In this document: one piece after another, positions 17,180 to 26,800 of the stretch
How the letters are laid out: every line of letters begins with the position of its first letter
Position numbering within the stretch: position 1 is the first letter of the stretch
Source of the DNA: Caldilineaceae bacterium
GTDB lineage: Bacteria > Chloroflexota > Anaerolineae > Caldilineales > Caldilineaceae
NCBI GenBank assembly: GCA_026708085.1
Contig: JAPOVP010000162.1
Span: 53,676-117,675 of the forward strand
DNA: 64,000 nucleotides
Direction of reading: 5' to 3'
The notes under the pieces: model-generated
Databases searched by the model: none
Told to the model about the DNA's origin: nothing
Seen by the model: only the letters and a program-made list of their open reading frames with translations
Made by a program: the position numbers and the translations under genes

Positions 17180-17947
17180 GTGAATGCGATAGCGATCGAT
17201 GGTCCGGCGGCGTCTGGCAAAAGCACAGTCGGTTTCAAGGTTGGTCGGAGCCTGGATTTCCTGTTCTTTGATACTGGCGTCATGTACCGGGCAGTGGCTT
17301 GGGCCATACTGGATAAGGGCATTAGCAGCGCAGACAGTGAGGTTGTGGGCCGGGTAGCCGGGGCGTTGCCCATATCAGTCAACGCACCTAGCCGCGGAGA
17401 GTCCGATGGCCGTCAAGCGACGATTCGGATTGGTGAATTGGATGTAACCTGGTCCATCCGCAGTCGTCAGGTCGACAGCATCGTCTCGGTTGTGGCCGCG
17501 AACGGCAAGGTCAGGCAAGAACTGAGCAGGAAACAGCGCCTGATTGGATTGGAGCATGGATCGGGGGCTGGCGGAAAGTCGGGAATCGTCATGGCGGGCA
17601 GGGATATCGGCACAGTAGTCCTTCCCGAGGCGCCACTCAAGATATACTTAGAGGCGCCGTTGGAGGAACGGTCAAGACGCCGTTTTCGTGAGCTTTCCGA
17701 AAGAGGGAAGGCGGCCAATTTCACAGACGTCCAGGAAGACATGCTTCTTCGCGACAAGATCGACAGCGAGAGGGCGGTGGCACCTCTTCGGCCCGCCCCT
17801 GGTGCGCATCGAATCCAGACGCAAGGCAAAACGGTCCAGGAGGTCGTCGGACGGATTCTCGCGCTCGCCGAGGAAGTCCTAGGTGTCGGCCCGGTTTCTA
17901 CCGGTGACGAGGACGTTCCATTCGAAGGTAGCCCTGGCAACCATTAG
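17180..17947 (+). CDS. cmk: cytidylate kinase
   Basis: The protein has the CMP kinase P-loop DGPAASGKST near residue 7, DTGVMYRAVAW, AGRDIGTVVLPEAPLKIYL and the RDKIDSERAVAPL segment that binds substrate. It phosphorylates CMP and dCMP with ATP. GTG at 17180 is preferred: it starts VNAIAIDGPAASGK as in the family and has AGGTGA 5 nt upstream. In-frame TTG at 17147 and GTG at 17171 are alternatives. The C-terminus is slightly longer than usual, with a short acidic tail. It lies downstream of the pseudouridine synthase, a common neighbour. Confidence 0.93.
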   Translation: MNAIAIDGPAASGKSTVGFKVGRSLDFLFFDTGVMYRAVAWAILDKGISSADSEVVGRVAGALPISVNAPSRGESDGRQATIRIGELDVTWSIRSRQVDSIVSVVAANGKVRQELSRKQRLIGLEHGSGAGGKSGIVMAGRDIGTVVLPEAPLKIYLEAPLEERSRRRFRELSERGKAANFTDVQEDMLLRDKIDSERAVAPLRPAPGAHRIQTQGKTVQEVVGRILALAEEVLGVGPVSTGDEDVPFEGSPGNH

Positions 17948-18147
17948 AGGGCCCAGGTACGCGGCCCCGCACGGATGACTTTCGGCTTTGTTCCTCTCCG
18001 ATCTCATTAATTCTGGCCCGCTGCCAATTCGAAAAGACCTGGTCAGCCGTCGCTGCGGCTGATGCCAGACTGTGGTATGATTGCAGGCAGTTTTGGCAAT
18101 TTCTGTTAGTCTGTCTGCAGTTACTTTCAGCGCAAAGGGGTAAGAAA

Positions 18148-19116
18148 ATGGCGGCGCTGACCAGTAAGCAGAAACTTGAGATTTTTTACTGGATGGTCCT
18201 GGCTCGGACCTTCGATGAGGGCATGGTCTCTCTTTGGAAACAGGGCCGGGGCTTGGGCGGTACATTCAGCCAGCGGGGCCATGAGGCGGTTAGCGTGGGG
18301 TCGGCATACGCACTGGCGCCTGAGGATATCATTGCGCCGATGCATCGGGATATAGGCGCCTATTTTCTCAGGGGGTTGACCCCGCGCCGGGTGTTTGGCA
18401 ACCTGCTGGGCAAAGTTACAGGTGTTTCCGGCGGGCGGGACGCGAATATTCACGGGATGGGTGACCTAAGCCTGAACATCGTTGGCTACATCAGCCACAT
18501 TCCCATGTCGATGCCAATCACACTGGGGGTGGCCATGAGCCTCAAACTGCGGAACGAGGCAAAAGTGGCTATGACCTATGTTGGCGACGGCGGCAGCAAC
18601 GCAGGTCTGTGGCACGAAACTCTAAATATGGCCGCCCTCTACAAAGTACCCTATGTCCTGATAGTAGAGAACAACCAGTACGCATACTCCACGCACGTAT
18701 CGGACCAGATGCCGATTGAGAATATTGCGGACCGCGCGGCTGGCTACAGCATGTCTGGGACGATTGTGGACGGAAACGATGTCGAAGCCGTCTATGCGGC
18801 GACATGCGAAGCAGTGGACCGGGCGAGGCAAGGAGGCGGACCCTCGCTCATCGAAGCCAAGACGATGCGGATGTTGGGCCACGCCATTCATGACGGCGCA
18901 GAGTATGTGCCGCGTGAACTTCTGGCCAAGTGGGAGAAGAAGGACCCGATCGCCCGCTTTCAGGGCAAGTTGCTGGCTGAAGAGGTAGCGGACATAGAAG
19001 AGTTGAATGAGATTCGCCAGCGGGCTGCGGTTGAAATTGAAGACGCGATCGAGTTTGCCGAATCCAGCCCATATCCCGATCCGGAAACCGTTGAAGAGGG
19101 GATTTACGCGCCCTGA
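18148..19116 (+). CDS. 2-oxoacid dehydrogenase E1 alpha subunit (pyruvate or branched-chain type)
   Basis: The 322-residue thiamine-diphosphate protein carries the GDG...NN cofactor motif from residue 146 to 176 (GDGGSNAGLWHETLNM then VENNQYAY) and the ARTFDEGMVSLWKQGR opening typical of E1-alpha chains. With a beta chain it decarboxylates pyruvate or branched-chain 2-oxoacids and passes the acyl group to E2 lipoyl. AAAGGGG lies before ATG at 18148. No E1-beta, E2 or E3 gene follows; the next gene is a large membrane protein. It therefore either works with a beta subunit encoded elsewhere or has a different partner. Confidence 0.9.
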   Translation: MAALTSKQKLEIFYWMVLARTFDEGMVSLWKQGRGLGGTFSQRGHEAVSVGSAYALAPEDIIAPMHRDIGAYFLRGLTPRRVFGNLLGKVTGVSGGRDANIHGMGDLSLNIVGYISHIPMSMPITLGVAMSLKLRNEAKVAMTYVGDGGSNAGLWHETLNMAALYKVPYVLIVENNQYAYSTHVSDQMPIENIADRAAGYSMSGTIVDGNDVEAVYAATCEAVDRARQGGGPSLIEAKTMRMLGHAIHDGAEYVPRELLAKWEKKDPIARFQGKLLAEEVADIEELNEIRQRAAVEIEDAIEFAESSPYPDPETVEEGIYAP

Positions 19117-19214
19117 TATTGAAGTAAGTGAGATTGCTTGTAGTTGTTGGCAAATACAAGCCGCTTCCCATAAAGTATGAGATTTCGGCGCTACAAGATT
19201 GAAGCATAGCTCTT

Positions 19215-19244
19215 CGCCGGCCGCGATTAGGCCGGCGATTCTGT
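19215..19244 (+). terminator. hairpin after E1-alpha gene
   Basis: CGCCGGCC and GGCCGGCG form a perfect 8-bp stem with a 7-nt loop, followed by ATTCTGTTT. This is a reasonable intrinsic terminator between E1-alpha and the membrane protein gene. Confidence 0.5.
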
Positions 19245-19263
19245 TTGGAATAGATGCTATAAG

Positions 19264-22200
19264 ATGAACCGACACCGGCGCAGTTCGACATTCCCAATTG
19301 TCAGGTCGTACTGCGTTCTTGCCGCGCTATTCTTTGCTCCTTACCTGCTTGGGCTGTCTGCATTTGCTGCCGGAGATTTCACCAGGCACTATCTGCCCTA
19401 TAGTTTTTTTCAGCAGAAGACCCTACTGTCGGGGCAGCTACCTGTCTGGAATCCACACGTTAACTCCGGCCATCCCTTCCTCGCGGATACAGAGTCTGCA
19501 GTATTCTACCCCATCAGCAACGCCCTTCTGTTGCTAACATCCTTCAGTTCCACTGTGGTGGGCAGACTCTACTGGCTGCAGGTGGAAGCAGTTGTCCACG
19601 TAGTTTTGGGGTGCAGCTTCACTGCACTGCTCGTGCACCGTCTGACAGAGAGCCGACTGGCAGGTTTCGCAGCCGGGCTGGTCTTCGGCTTTTCCGGTTA
19701 TCTGACCGGATATCCTCCATTGCAGCTAGGCATCCTGCGCGTGGCCGTCTGGCTACCACTGATACTGTGGTTACTGTTGCCGGCAAGGTCAGGAAGACTG
19801 AAATGGAGTCGCTGGCTCTGGGCCTGCGCTGGGCACGCAATTGCATTTTTTGCCAACCATCCCCAGACTTTTCTTTTTCTTACCTATACGGTTGGGGGAT
19901 GGATGCTGATGTTGACGGTTACCCAGAGTCGTCGGCGCCGTCTAACAGAGAACGGCTCTGAGAAGGGAGAGAAGACAGGGCCTTTTGAACGCGGGCGTGT
20001 GTTTCAACATGTAGGTCTGATTGCCGCCTATGCCGCCCTTCTGATATGCCTGACGGCTGCGCAGCTGTGGCCTGCTCTTGAGTATACGGCGTTGTCTGTA
20101 CGGTCCGAGCGACCTTTTCACGAACTGAGCAGCGGCTTTCCAGCGCAAGACATGTGGCAGCTCTTCGTACCACGCGTATTGAGTCTTTACTCACCTCTGT
20201 ACGTGGGCATCGCCGCACTAGGTCTGGCTACCGTCGCGGTTGCCGCGCTGCTTTGCAACCGGTTCAAACTGGTAGCCGCCAGTTCATTTGCTCATCCGGC
20301 TGCTATCTTTTTTGCCGTCGCTGCCTGTCTTGCCATCCTGATCTCCTTCGGAGATCTTCTACCGATTTATCCTCTACTCTATCGGTTTGCGCCGGGTTGG
20401 TCCCTTTTCCGCGGCCAGGAGCGAGTTGCTTATCTTTTTGCATTTTCGCTAAGTGTTCTGTGCGGTTACGGTTTTGCGCTAATGCCTGCTCTGACCGCAC
20501 GTTGGCGTCGGCGATTTAGCTGGGCATTTTTGATGTCTGTTGCCGGCGCCACGGTATTGATTTTCGCAATCTGGCATCTTCCCGGACGTCTTGAAGTATC
20601 TGCCGCGAGTTTCTTGTTCCATGCAGGCAAGTCGTTACTACTCGCCTCAGTATTCCTGGTACTGTGCAGTCGAACAAGGCTCTGGCGGATGCACCTTGTC
20701 CTTCTGGTTTTTGTCATAGTCGTCGACCTCTTTGCCTCCAATTTCGCTACCATTCTTGCAGACGGACAGGAAATTCGAACCGAGTTGACGCGCCCTGAGA
20801 TTGCAGCTACGTTGGAGGCATCGCAGTCTCTGGACGGCGCATCGACAATGCTCCCGCCTCGAGTTTACAACGAGGGCCGTCTGCCAGAAGACAGCGGCAT
20901 GGTGGCCGGTTGGGAGGATGTATGGGCCGCAAGCGTGTTGCGCCTATCCACCTATAACGGTTTCTTTGTGGATTTCCCCCCAGAACGCATGTGGAAACTG
21001 ACAGGGGTCGGTACCGTGCTCACCTGGAGAGAGGGACTGCCTGTTGCAAGCCGACTGGTGGAAGAGTTTCCTCTAGGCAACGAGACGACCCGTCTGCATC
21101 AGCTGGAGTTTACATACCCGCGCGTGTGGTGGGCACAGACAGCCCGAAGAGTTGAAGACTTGCCGGCGCTCGCGCTTCTGGCGGATCCCAGTTTCGACCC
21201 TCTCCAGGAGATGCTGGTTGCGGATTCTGATGCCGATCTTTTGGGAGGGGCATGGGATGAAGGCGTGTTGTACTTTGGAGAGGGAGGCGAGGCCTCGCTT
21301 GAGGCGGCTCGTCTCGGGTCCACCCACCTGGAGGTTCGGATTGAAAGCATTCAACCCGGCCTTCTCTTCGTCAGTGAGAACTACCTGCCTGGATGGGAAG
21401 CAGAATGGAGGGCAGAAAGTCAACCGTCACAGGCTATCCGACTACCGATTGTGCGTGCTCATCAGGCCTTTCTGGGCATTCCCGTCCCTGCCGGAAGCGG
21501 GACAGTTGAACTGGCCTACCGTCCGGCCAGCGTGCGCTGGGGATTGGCCGTCAGCGCCTTCAGTTGGATCGCTATGATGGTGGCATTGCGGGGGCAAATC
21601 TCTGCGGCGCTTCGGACATTTCGGAATCGAACCCGAAATTCAGTAGGAGCGGTATGGAATATTTGCCTTTCGAGGCCATTCGTAAACCGGATGACAGAGA
21701 CTGGCGAGGATAAGAATGGCGTGTCATGCTCCTTGGGTTGGGGGGTATTTCCTGACTTCCGCTTCCAGCGATTAGTCGTAGTGGTGGCGATCGTTGCTGG
21801 CTTTGCTCTTCGGTTTTACCAGCTGGCCGATCAGGAACTGGTTGTTGGAGAGGCGTTGCAGTATTGGTACAGCCAGCTCTCAGTATCCAGCCTGATCCAT
21901 ATGTTCAACGAAGGAGGGAGTGCGACCTTTTTCGCCAGCCACTGGTTAAACCACTACTGGCTGCGACTCGCGGGGAGCAGCGAGTTCGCCTTGCGGTCAG
22001 TTTCGGCTCTTCTGGGAACTCTAGCCATTCCGCTTCTTTACTGTCTCGCCAGGGAGTTGCGCTTGCCCGCATTCGCCACGCTGACGGCGACACTACTGAT
22101 GGCCGTAAGTTCATACGCCGTTCAAGCAAGTCAGGGGATTCTTCTCAATCCTCTCAGTCTAACTCTTTCGATTGCCAGTGCAGCGCTGGCTTTCCGACTG

Positions 22201-23838
22201 ATCAGCGGGTCCGAAAGCAAGAGTGTTTTCCTGGCGTACGGGCTTTGCACGGCAGCAAGTCTGTACACTCAGGTTTTCGCAGTTCTTGCTCTCCTGGCAC
22301 AGAATCTGTATGTGCTCTACTTGCTTGTGCGCGAGCACAAGAGCAGATCGAACTCCCCATCACCAGGCCCGTCCCGGTCTAAGCTTACACGCTGGGCATG
22401 GGCGCAGTTCTCAATTGTTGTCCTGTGCATCCCATGGCTCTTAAGCGCCCGGAACGGAACGTTCGAATTGACCGGAAGCGGTACGGCGATCTCGGTTGTT
22501 CCGATGTTGTGGTGGAGATTCGCAGGTTATCCCATCGGTGATCTCGTACCGGGGCGAGTCTGGCTGTTGAATGCCGGAATAATCGGCTCTGTTTGCATCG
22601 CAGCCGCGTTGGCAGGGGAGTTTCTCCTGGCGCGGCGTAGAACTTACCTGGGAGGCAGGAGTGGCCAAGGTGCGGATGAAACCGAATTTGGTACCAGTTC
22701 GACGACACCGGATTCGTCGCACAATGTTTCGGTTCAGAGCCCGATAATCTTCATGCTGCTAATGCTGGTCATGGCCCCGCTCGCATTTTGGGACCCTCTT
22801 TTCCGGCACTGGTTCATGCATGGAAGCCTCTACGCAGTTACACTGCCACCATTTTTCGTGCTGATGGCGATCGGGTTGACGCGCTTGGGAGACTGGATTG
22901 AGTGCTGGCTGGGTTGGAGATGGCAGGCATGGAACGCCGACGATTCAGCAGACGGTCCGACTTTTTTGGGTAGAATCCGCATTGGCAGCGTTGCCGCGGT
23001 CAGCCTCGTTCTGATATTGGTTGCGGGCAATCTGTACACGTGGCGAAACTACCACTCTGTTCCTGAGTTCAGCAGTTCGAGAGGACTGAGGGAGCTGTCC
23101 TCAGTGTTGGAGCGTTGGAGCGCCGGGCTGTATCTGGACGAGGTTCATATCCTCCAGAGCTTCCCCGACCCCACTTTCTTCCTCTACTATTACAAGGGGG
23201 ATGTCGAGAATTCGGTCTTGCCCCGTCACGATCACGACTTGGAAGGCGCAACGGAAGCCGTAAACGCGTTGCGTGATAGCAACGTACTGAGAGTCATTCT
23301 TCCGGTCAGTTTGAACGATGACCAGGAAGGTCCAAACCTAGCGAGGCGGGCGCTTGCCAGTTCCTACCAGCTGGCAGGCCAGGAAACCTTTGGGCCCTGG
23401 CAAGTGGAACTTTACTCGCGGCCCTATCCTGAAGCGTGGCTGCTCGTGGAAGCGGGATTTGCCAATGGACTGGTTCTAGAGCGAGTCGAGGTCAGTCCGC
23501 AGTGGCCACCTGCCGGCGGGCGACTTGTCGTACACATGGCGTGGCGGGGGGATCCCTCGGCCCTGACAGGAGGGGAGAAGATCTTTCTGCACCTGGTCGA
23601 CGAATCGGGAAATCTGATAGCCCAGTGGGATCCCGAATTTCGAATGGAAAGTGCCGATCATTCGATAGCCGCGGCTATGCCGATTCCTTCAGAGGTTCCG
23701 GATGGCTCGTTGCGCCTTTTGGCCGGGCTGTACGACGTCTCTGTTGAAGGTGCTCCGCGGATCTTTACGGATTCGGGTGAGGATGTTGTTCAGATTGCCT
23801 TCTTCAGATTTACGGACTGCGATGTTTGCGGGCGATGA
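19264..23838 (+). CDS. giant membrane protein: YfhO-like half fused to GT-C (PMT_2-like) half
   Basis: The 1524-residue protein has two membrane halves. Residues 1 to ~800 resemble YfhO-family membrane proteins: an early GDFTRHYLPYSFF loop, many membrane helices, then a soluble beta-rich segment. From about residue 835 a second set of helices resembles PMT_2/GT39 GT-C glycosyltransferases (FALRFYQLADQELVV, then FALRSVSALLGTLAIPLLYCLARELRL), ending in another beta domain from ~1400. YfhO and PMT_2 proteins move sugars or lipids from polyprenyl-phosphate carriers on the outer face of the membrane. In the second half the first-loop acidic pair is GE (VVGEALQYW) instead of the usual DE, so catalysis there is doubtful. 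ATG at 19264 lacks a clear Shine-Dalgarno. Confidence 0.85.
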   Translation: MNRHRRSSTFPIVRSYCVLAALFFAPYLLGLSAFAAGDFTRHYLPYSFFQQKTLLSGQLPVWNPHVNSGHPFLADTESAVFYPISNALLLLTSFSSTVVGRLYWLQVEAVVHVVLGCSFTALLVHRLTESRLAGFAAGLVFGFSGYLTGYPPLQLGILRVAVWLPLILWLLLPARSGRLKWSRWLWACAGHAIAFFANHPQTFLFLTYTVGGWMLMLTVTQSRRRRLTENGSEKGEKTGPFERGRVFQHVGLIAAYAALLICLTAAQLWPALEYTALSVRSERPFHELSSGFPAQDMWQLFVPRVLSLYSPLYVGIAALGLATVAVAALLCNRFKLVAASSFAHPAAIFFAVAACLAILISFGDLLPIYPLLYRFAPGWSLFRGQERVAYLFAFSLSVLCGYGFALMPALTARWRRRFSWAFLMSVAGATVLIFAIWHLPGRLEVSAASFLFHAGKSLLLASVFLVLCSRTRLWRMHLVLLVFVIVVDLFASNFATILADGQEIRTELTRPEIAATLEASQSLDGASTMLPPRVYNEGRLPEDSGMVAGWEDVWAASVLRLSTYNGFFVDFPPERMWKLTGVGTVLTWREGLPVASRLVEEFPLGNETTRLHQLEFTYPRVWWAQTARRVEDLPALALLADPSFDPLQEMLVADSDADLLGGAWDEGVLYFGEGGEASLEAARLGSTHLEVRIESIQPGLLFVSENYLPGWEAEWRAESQPSQAIRLPIVRAHQAFLGIPVPAGSGTVELAYRPASVRWGLAVSAFSWIAMMVALRGQISAALRTFRNRTRNSVGAVWNICLSRPFVNRMTETGEDKNGVSCSLGWGVFPDFRFQRLVVVVAIVAGFALRFYQLADQELVVGEALQYWYSQLSVSSLIHMFNEGGSATFFASHWLNHYWLRLAGSSEFALRSVSALLGTLAIPLLYCLARELRLPAFATLTATLLMAVSSYAVQASQGILLNPLSLTLSIASAALAFRLISGSESKSVFLAYGLCTAASLYTQVFAVLALLAQNLYVLYLLVREHKSRSNSPSPGPSRSKLTRWAWAQFSIVVLCIPWLLSARNGTFELTGSGTAISVVPMLWWRFAGYPIGDLVPGRVWLLNAGIIGSVCIAAALAGEFLLARRRTYLGGRSGQGADETEFGTSSTTPDSSHNVSVQSPIIFMLLMLVMAPLAFWDPLFRHWFMHGSLYAVTLPPFFVLMAIGLTRLGDWIECWLGWRWQAWNADDSADGPTFLGRIRIGSVAAVSLVLILVAGNLYTWRNYHSVPEFSSSRGLRELSSVLERWSAGLYLDEVHILQSFPDPTFFLYYYKGDVENSVLPRHDHDLEGATEAVNALRDSNVLRVILPVSLNDDQEGPNLARRALASSYQLAGQETFGPWQVELYSRPYPEAWLLVEAGFANGLVLERVEVSPQWPPAGGRLVVHMAWRGDPSALTGGEKIFLHLVDESGNLIAQWDPEFRMESADHSIAAAMPIPSEVPDGSLRLLAGLYDVSVEGAPRIFTDSGEDVVQIAFFRFTDCDVCGR

Positions 23839-24040
23839 CAGGGATGAATTCCCAAGACGGGTTGCTCGTAGCCCGGTGCCTTTTTTGGCCGGGGTTGCGA
23901 GTTAATTCTGGCGATCAGCGGGTTCGTCAGTTTGGCCCGACCACTGGAAGTCAATCACAGTTCATAAAGTTGAGCCATCAGATAGTTCGCCTTAGCGACG
24001 GCAGCCTCGAAATGAAGGGCTGCAGGAGAAATGTTCTAGC

Positions 24041-26332
24041 GTGATCTCCAGGATTCTCGATAGAACGCACATTGAGAAGGGGCTGGTAGGCGTCTTGCTC
24101 GTTGCGTTTTTCGTCACCGGCTTAGCCTATAGCCTCGTCGTTCCGCCGTTTGAGACTCCTGATGAAATCTACCATTACGCATTTGCCCGGCACCTGGCCG
24201 CGGGGAACGGCCTTCCCGTGCAGGGACCGGAAAAGACCGGGCCGTGGGAGCAGGAAGGGAGTCAGCCTCCACTGTACTACGGATTGGTGGCACTGGCGAC
24301 GGCCGGCATCGATCAGGGCGGCCTCGACAGTTTCGCGGTGCAGAATCCCAGAGCCAATCTGGGGGACCCACATCAGCCGGGCAACAAGAACTTTATGCTC
24401 TACAGCGCCCAGAGAAGACCGCTAGTCGGGGTAAACCTGGCGCTGCACGTCGGCCGCTGGATCTCCCTGGTTCTTGGCACGTTGACTGTCGTCTTTACCT
24501 ACCTGCTTGCACGCCGCGCCTTTCCTGCTGACAAATGGTCTCGCCTCCTGGCAACAGCCCTGGTGGCGACCATTCCTCAGTTTGCCTTTCTCAGCGCAAG
24601 TCTATCCAACGACAATATGATAACTGTTGTCAGCGCCGCCTCGCTGGTCAGTTTGGCAGCGTTGGTCGGCCGCACGAAGAGGAAGGGCATTCTCTGGTGG
24701 GAATGGGTCGGACTCGGTCTGCTGTTAGGTCTGGGTGCGTTGAGTAAACTTCAGGGGTTGGGGCTGCTTGTGCTGGCAGCGTATACCTTCGCTCTGTACG
24801 CAAGAAGGCAGAATGCCTGGGGAACTCTAATACCGGGGGCGTTCTGGGTCGCAGGTGTAGTCCTGATCGTTGCAGGGTGGTGGTACATTCGCAACTTGCT
24901 ACTTTACGGCGATCCGTTCGGTACCACAAATCTGCTCAGCGTAACAGGACAGCGCGTGGAGCCACTGACACTCTCGGGACTGTATGGAGAACTGCGCGGC
25001 CTGCAGATGTCCTTCTGGGGCATATACGGATGGTTCAGTATTCTCCTGCCTTCGTGGACCTATACGCTCTTCGAGTTGCTGACTGCACTGGCCGCTTCGG
25101 GCGCCGTCATTGTCTGTGTGCGCTCTCTGCGGGCCTCCCGCGCGTCATTCGCGCCACGTGAACCGACTGTGAATGCAGTCGGAATCTCCTGGGTCTGGGC
25201 CCTTATTTCACTGTCGCTCCTTGCATACTGGATTTCCGTAGCTCAGGGTTCGCAGGGCAGACTGTTGTTCCCGGCCATAAGTGCGCTAGTTGTGATCGCA
25301 GTGATGGGACTACGTTTTTGGGCTGGGCTTCTTCCCCGCGTAGTGCGTGTTGCGGTGGGGACGCTTGTGCCTCTAGGGCTGTGGTCCTGTTCGCTCTATG
25401 CGCTGACAGTTCTATTGCCGGACTCGTACGGGCTGGATGGGTCGGCCAACTTAGTGGAGGATGTGCCACCGGATGCCATGCATGTCGGGAAGGTATATGG
25501 GGACGGCGTAGAGCTGGTGGCTGCCCGTGTGCCGGACCCTAACTCCTTTGCCGGAGACACTGTGCCGGTGACCCTTTTTTTCCGCGCCTCCCAGGTACAG
25601 GCGGAAGACCATGAACTGTTTATACATCTGTTGGATGCCAATGAGGCGCAGATAGGAAACGTGACAACGCAACCTGGATGGGGGACTCGTCCGCTTACGT
25701 TGTGGCAGCCGGGCGTGTTGTACGAGGACTCATACCAAGTTCCGCTGCAACGAAACTCGCCCAAAGTCGTCAGAATGTACATTGGCTTTATCGATCCGGC
25801 CTCCACCGCCCTGGAGAGCGAGGGTCTTTTGCCCGTCGAAGGTGGAGGGCCAAGAATTGAGAGCCGAGTCGTCTGGACGCATTACCAGCAGTTGGAGCCT
25901 CTGGCCGTCAATTACGACGGCGGCATCTCTTTGGTGGGCGTGGCGGTGGGACAGGGAGAAGTCCAGTTTGCGACGAAGCAACAGATCAGTGTTCCAGAGA
26001 ACCGTGCCATGTGGGTTGCACTGCAGTGGCAGGAAGTCGTCGACTCTGAAACTGCTTACGCTACTTCGCTTCGGTTACATGCAGTGGACTCGGAGGGAAG
26101 TTGGGTTTTTCAGGAGGATACTACCTTGTGGAAGCCTGCCGGCACCACCATGGCAGATCCGGCGCCTCACCTTACTATCGATACTCTCGTTCGCCTGGAT
26201 TTCCCTCCTGAACTGCCTGCAGGTGAGTACGAACTGCGTTTGGTACTATATGACGAAAAAACTTTGCAGACTGTAGTACAAGACGGAACATGGGAGCCCG
26301 AACTGATCCTGGCACGGCTAAGTGTGGAATGA
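24041..26332 (+). CDS. GT-C type membrane glycosyltransferase-like protein (DUF2142/PMT_2-like)
   Basis: The 763-residue protein opens with a membrane helix and the first-loop motif PPFETPDEIYHYAFARHL, with the acidic DE pair that coordinates metal in GT-C enzymes. GSQPPLYYGLVALA follows, then about ten membrane helices to residue ~470. The rest is an extracytoplasmic beta-rich domain, similar in style to the C-terminus of the preceding gene. It probably transfers a sugar from a polyprenyl phosphate to a wall polymer or protein; the acceptor is unknown. GTG at 24041 is preceded by AGGAGA at 11 nt. It lies 202 bp after the fused membrane protein and is likely functionally linked to it. Confidence 0.85.
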   Translation: MISRILDRTHIEKGLVGVLLVAFFVTGLAYSLVVPPFETPDEIYHYAFARHLAAGNGLPVQGPEKTGPWEQEGSQPPLYYGLVALATAGIDQGGLDSFAVQNPRANLGDPHQPGNKNFMLYSAQRRPLVGVNLALHVGRWISLVLGTLTVVFTYLLARRAFPADKWSRLLATALVATIPQFAFLSASLSNDNMITVVSAASLVSLAALVGRTKRKGILWWEWVGLGLLLGLGALSKLQGLGLLVLAAYTFALYARRQNAWGTLIPGAFWVAGVVLIVAGWWYIRNLLLYGDPFGTTNLLSVTGQRVEPLTLSGLYGELRGLQMSFWGIYGWFSILLPSWTYTLFELLTALAASGAVIVCVRSLRASRASFAPREPTVNAVGISWVWALISLSLLAYWISVAQGSQGRLLFPAISALVVIAVMGLRFWAGLLPRVVRVAVGTLVPLGLWSCSLYALTVLLPDSYGLDGSANLVEDVPPDAMHVGKVYGDGVELVAARVPDPNSFAGDTVPVTLFFRASQVQAEDHELFIHLLDANEAQIGNVTTQPGWGTRPLTLWQPGVLYEDSYQVPLQRNSPKVVRMYIGFIDPASTALESEGLLPVEGGGPRIESRVVWTHYQQLEPLAVNYDGGISLVGVAVGQGEVQFATKQQISVPENRAMWVALQWQEVVDSETAYATSLRLHAVDSEGSWVFQEDTTLWKPAGTTMADPAPHLTIDTLVRLDFPPELPAGEYELRLVLYDEKTLQTVVQDGTWEPELILARLSVE

Positions 26333-26800
26333 AAAAAGTAGGTCAGACTGTTGGTAAGCCGTAGCTACTGGGCCATGTTCTGTGCGTGTACTGTGTGTGG
26401 TCTGTCTGGGCGGAATGTACCGTCGGTATTTCTGTGGCGGGCGCTCTATGGTCATAGCGGTGAACGTTGGGCATGTATGGAGCTGCCCCGCCCGTCTTGC
26501 CTTCGCTGGCAAATACTGGGAACCTGCCAAGAGGTGGGGCGGGGGGAAGCGCGGGCCGCCGCGAGACGCCAACTTCGCATTGCCCTCACACTTGCTACGG
26601 CGAGAGGTTGTAGGACAGGGGGCGTTGCGGGGGGGAACCCCCCGCACAAGGGAGGGCCGAAGGCCCGACCGCCCAGAAAATCGAGGAGAGAGTGGAGAGG
26701 AGTGAGGAGAAGGAAAACTTCGCTCGCCTCGTGCGGCGTCGCGCACTGAAAAAGGCTTAGTCGTTGCGGTAATCCTTGAGAATGGCGAGCAAGAGGACTG
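26333..26800. other. convergent intergenic gap filled by repeat R3 copy 1
   Basis: Between the stop of the membrane protein (+) and the stop of the aminotransferase (-), almost all of this gap is a dispersed repeat. Open frames here translate to GGxAGGNPPHKGGPKARPP-like strings that come from the repeat and are not genes. Confidence 0.7.
26372..26675. repeat. dispersed repeat R3, copy 1 (~310 bp)
   Basis: The sequence aligns over nearly its whole length with 45880-46190. The conserved core is GGGGGCGTTGCGGGGG, then a run of C complementary to it, GCACAAGGGAGGGCC and AGGCCCGACC. The core folds into two adjacent hairpins. Partial copies lie at 54108-54172 and 63930-64000. Confidence 0.8.

Noticed and set aside
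26351..26749. 132-codon frame with GGNPPHKGGPKARPP
   Set aside because: The string comes from repeat R3 and recurs in other copies in other frames.
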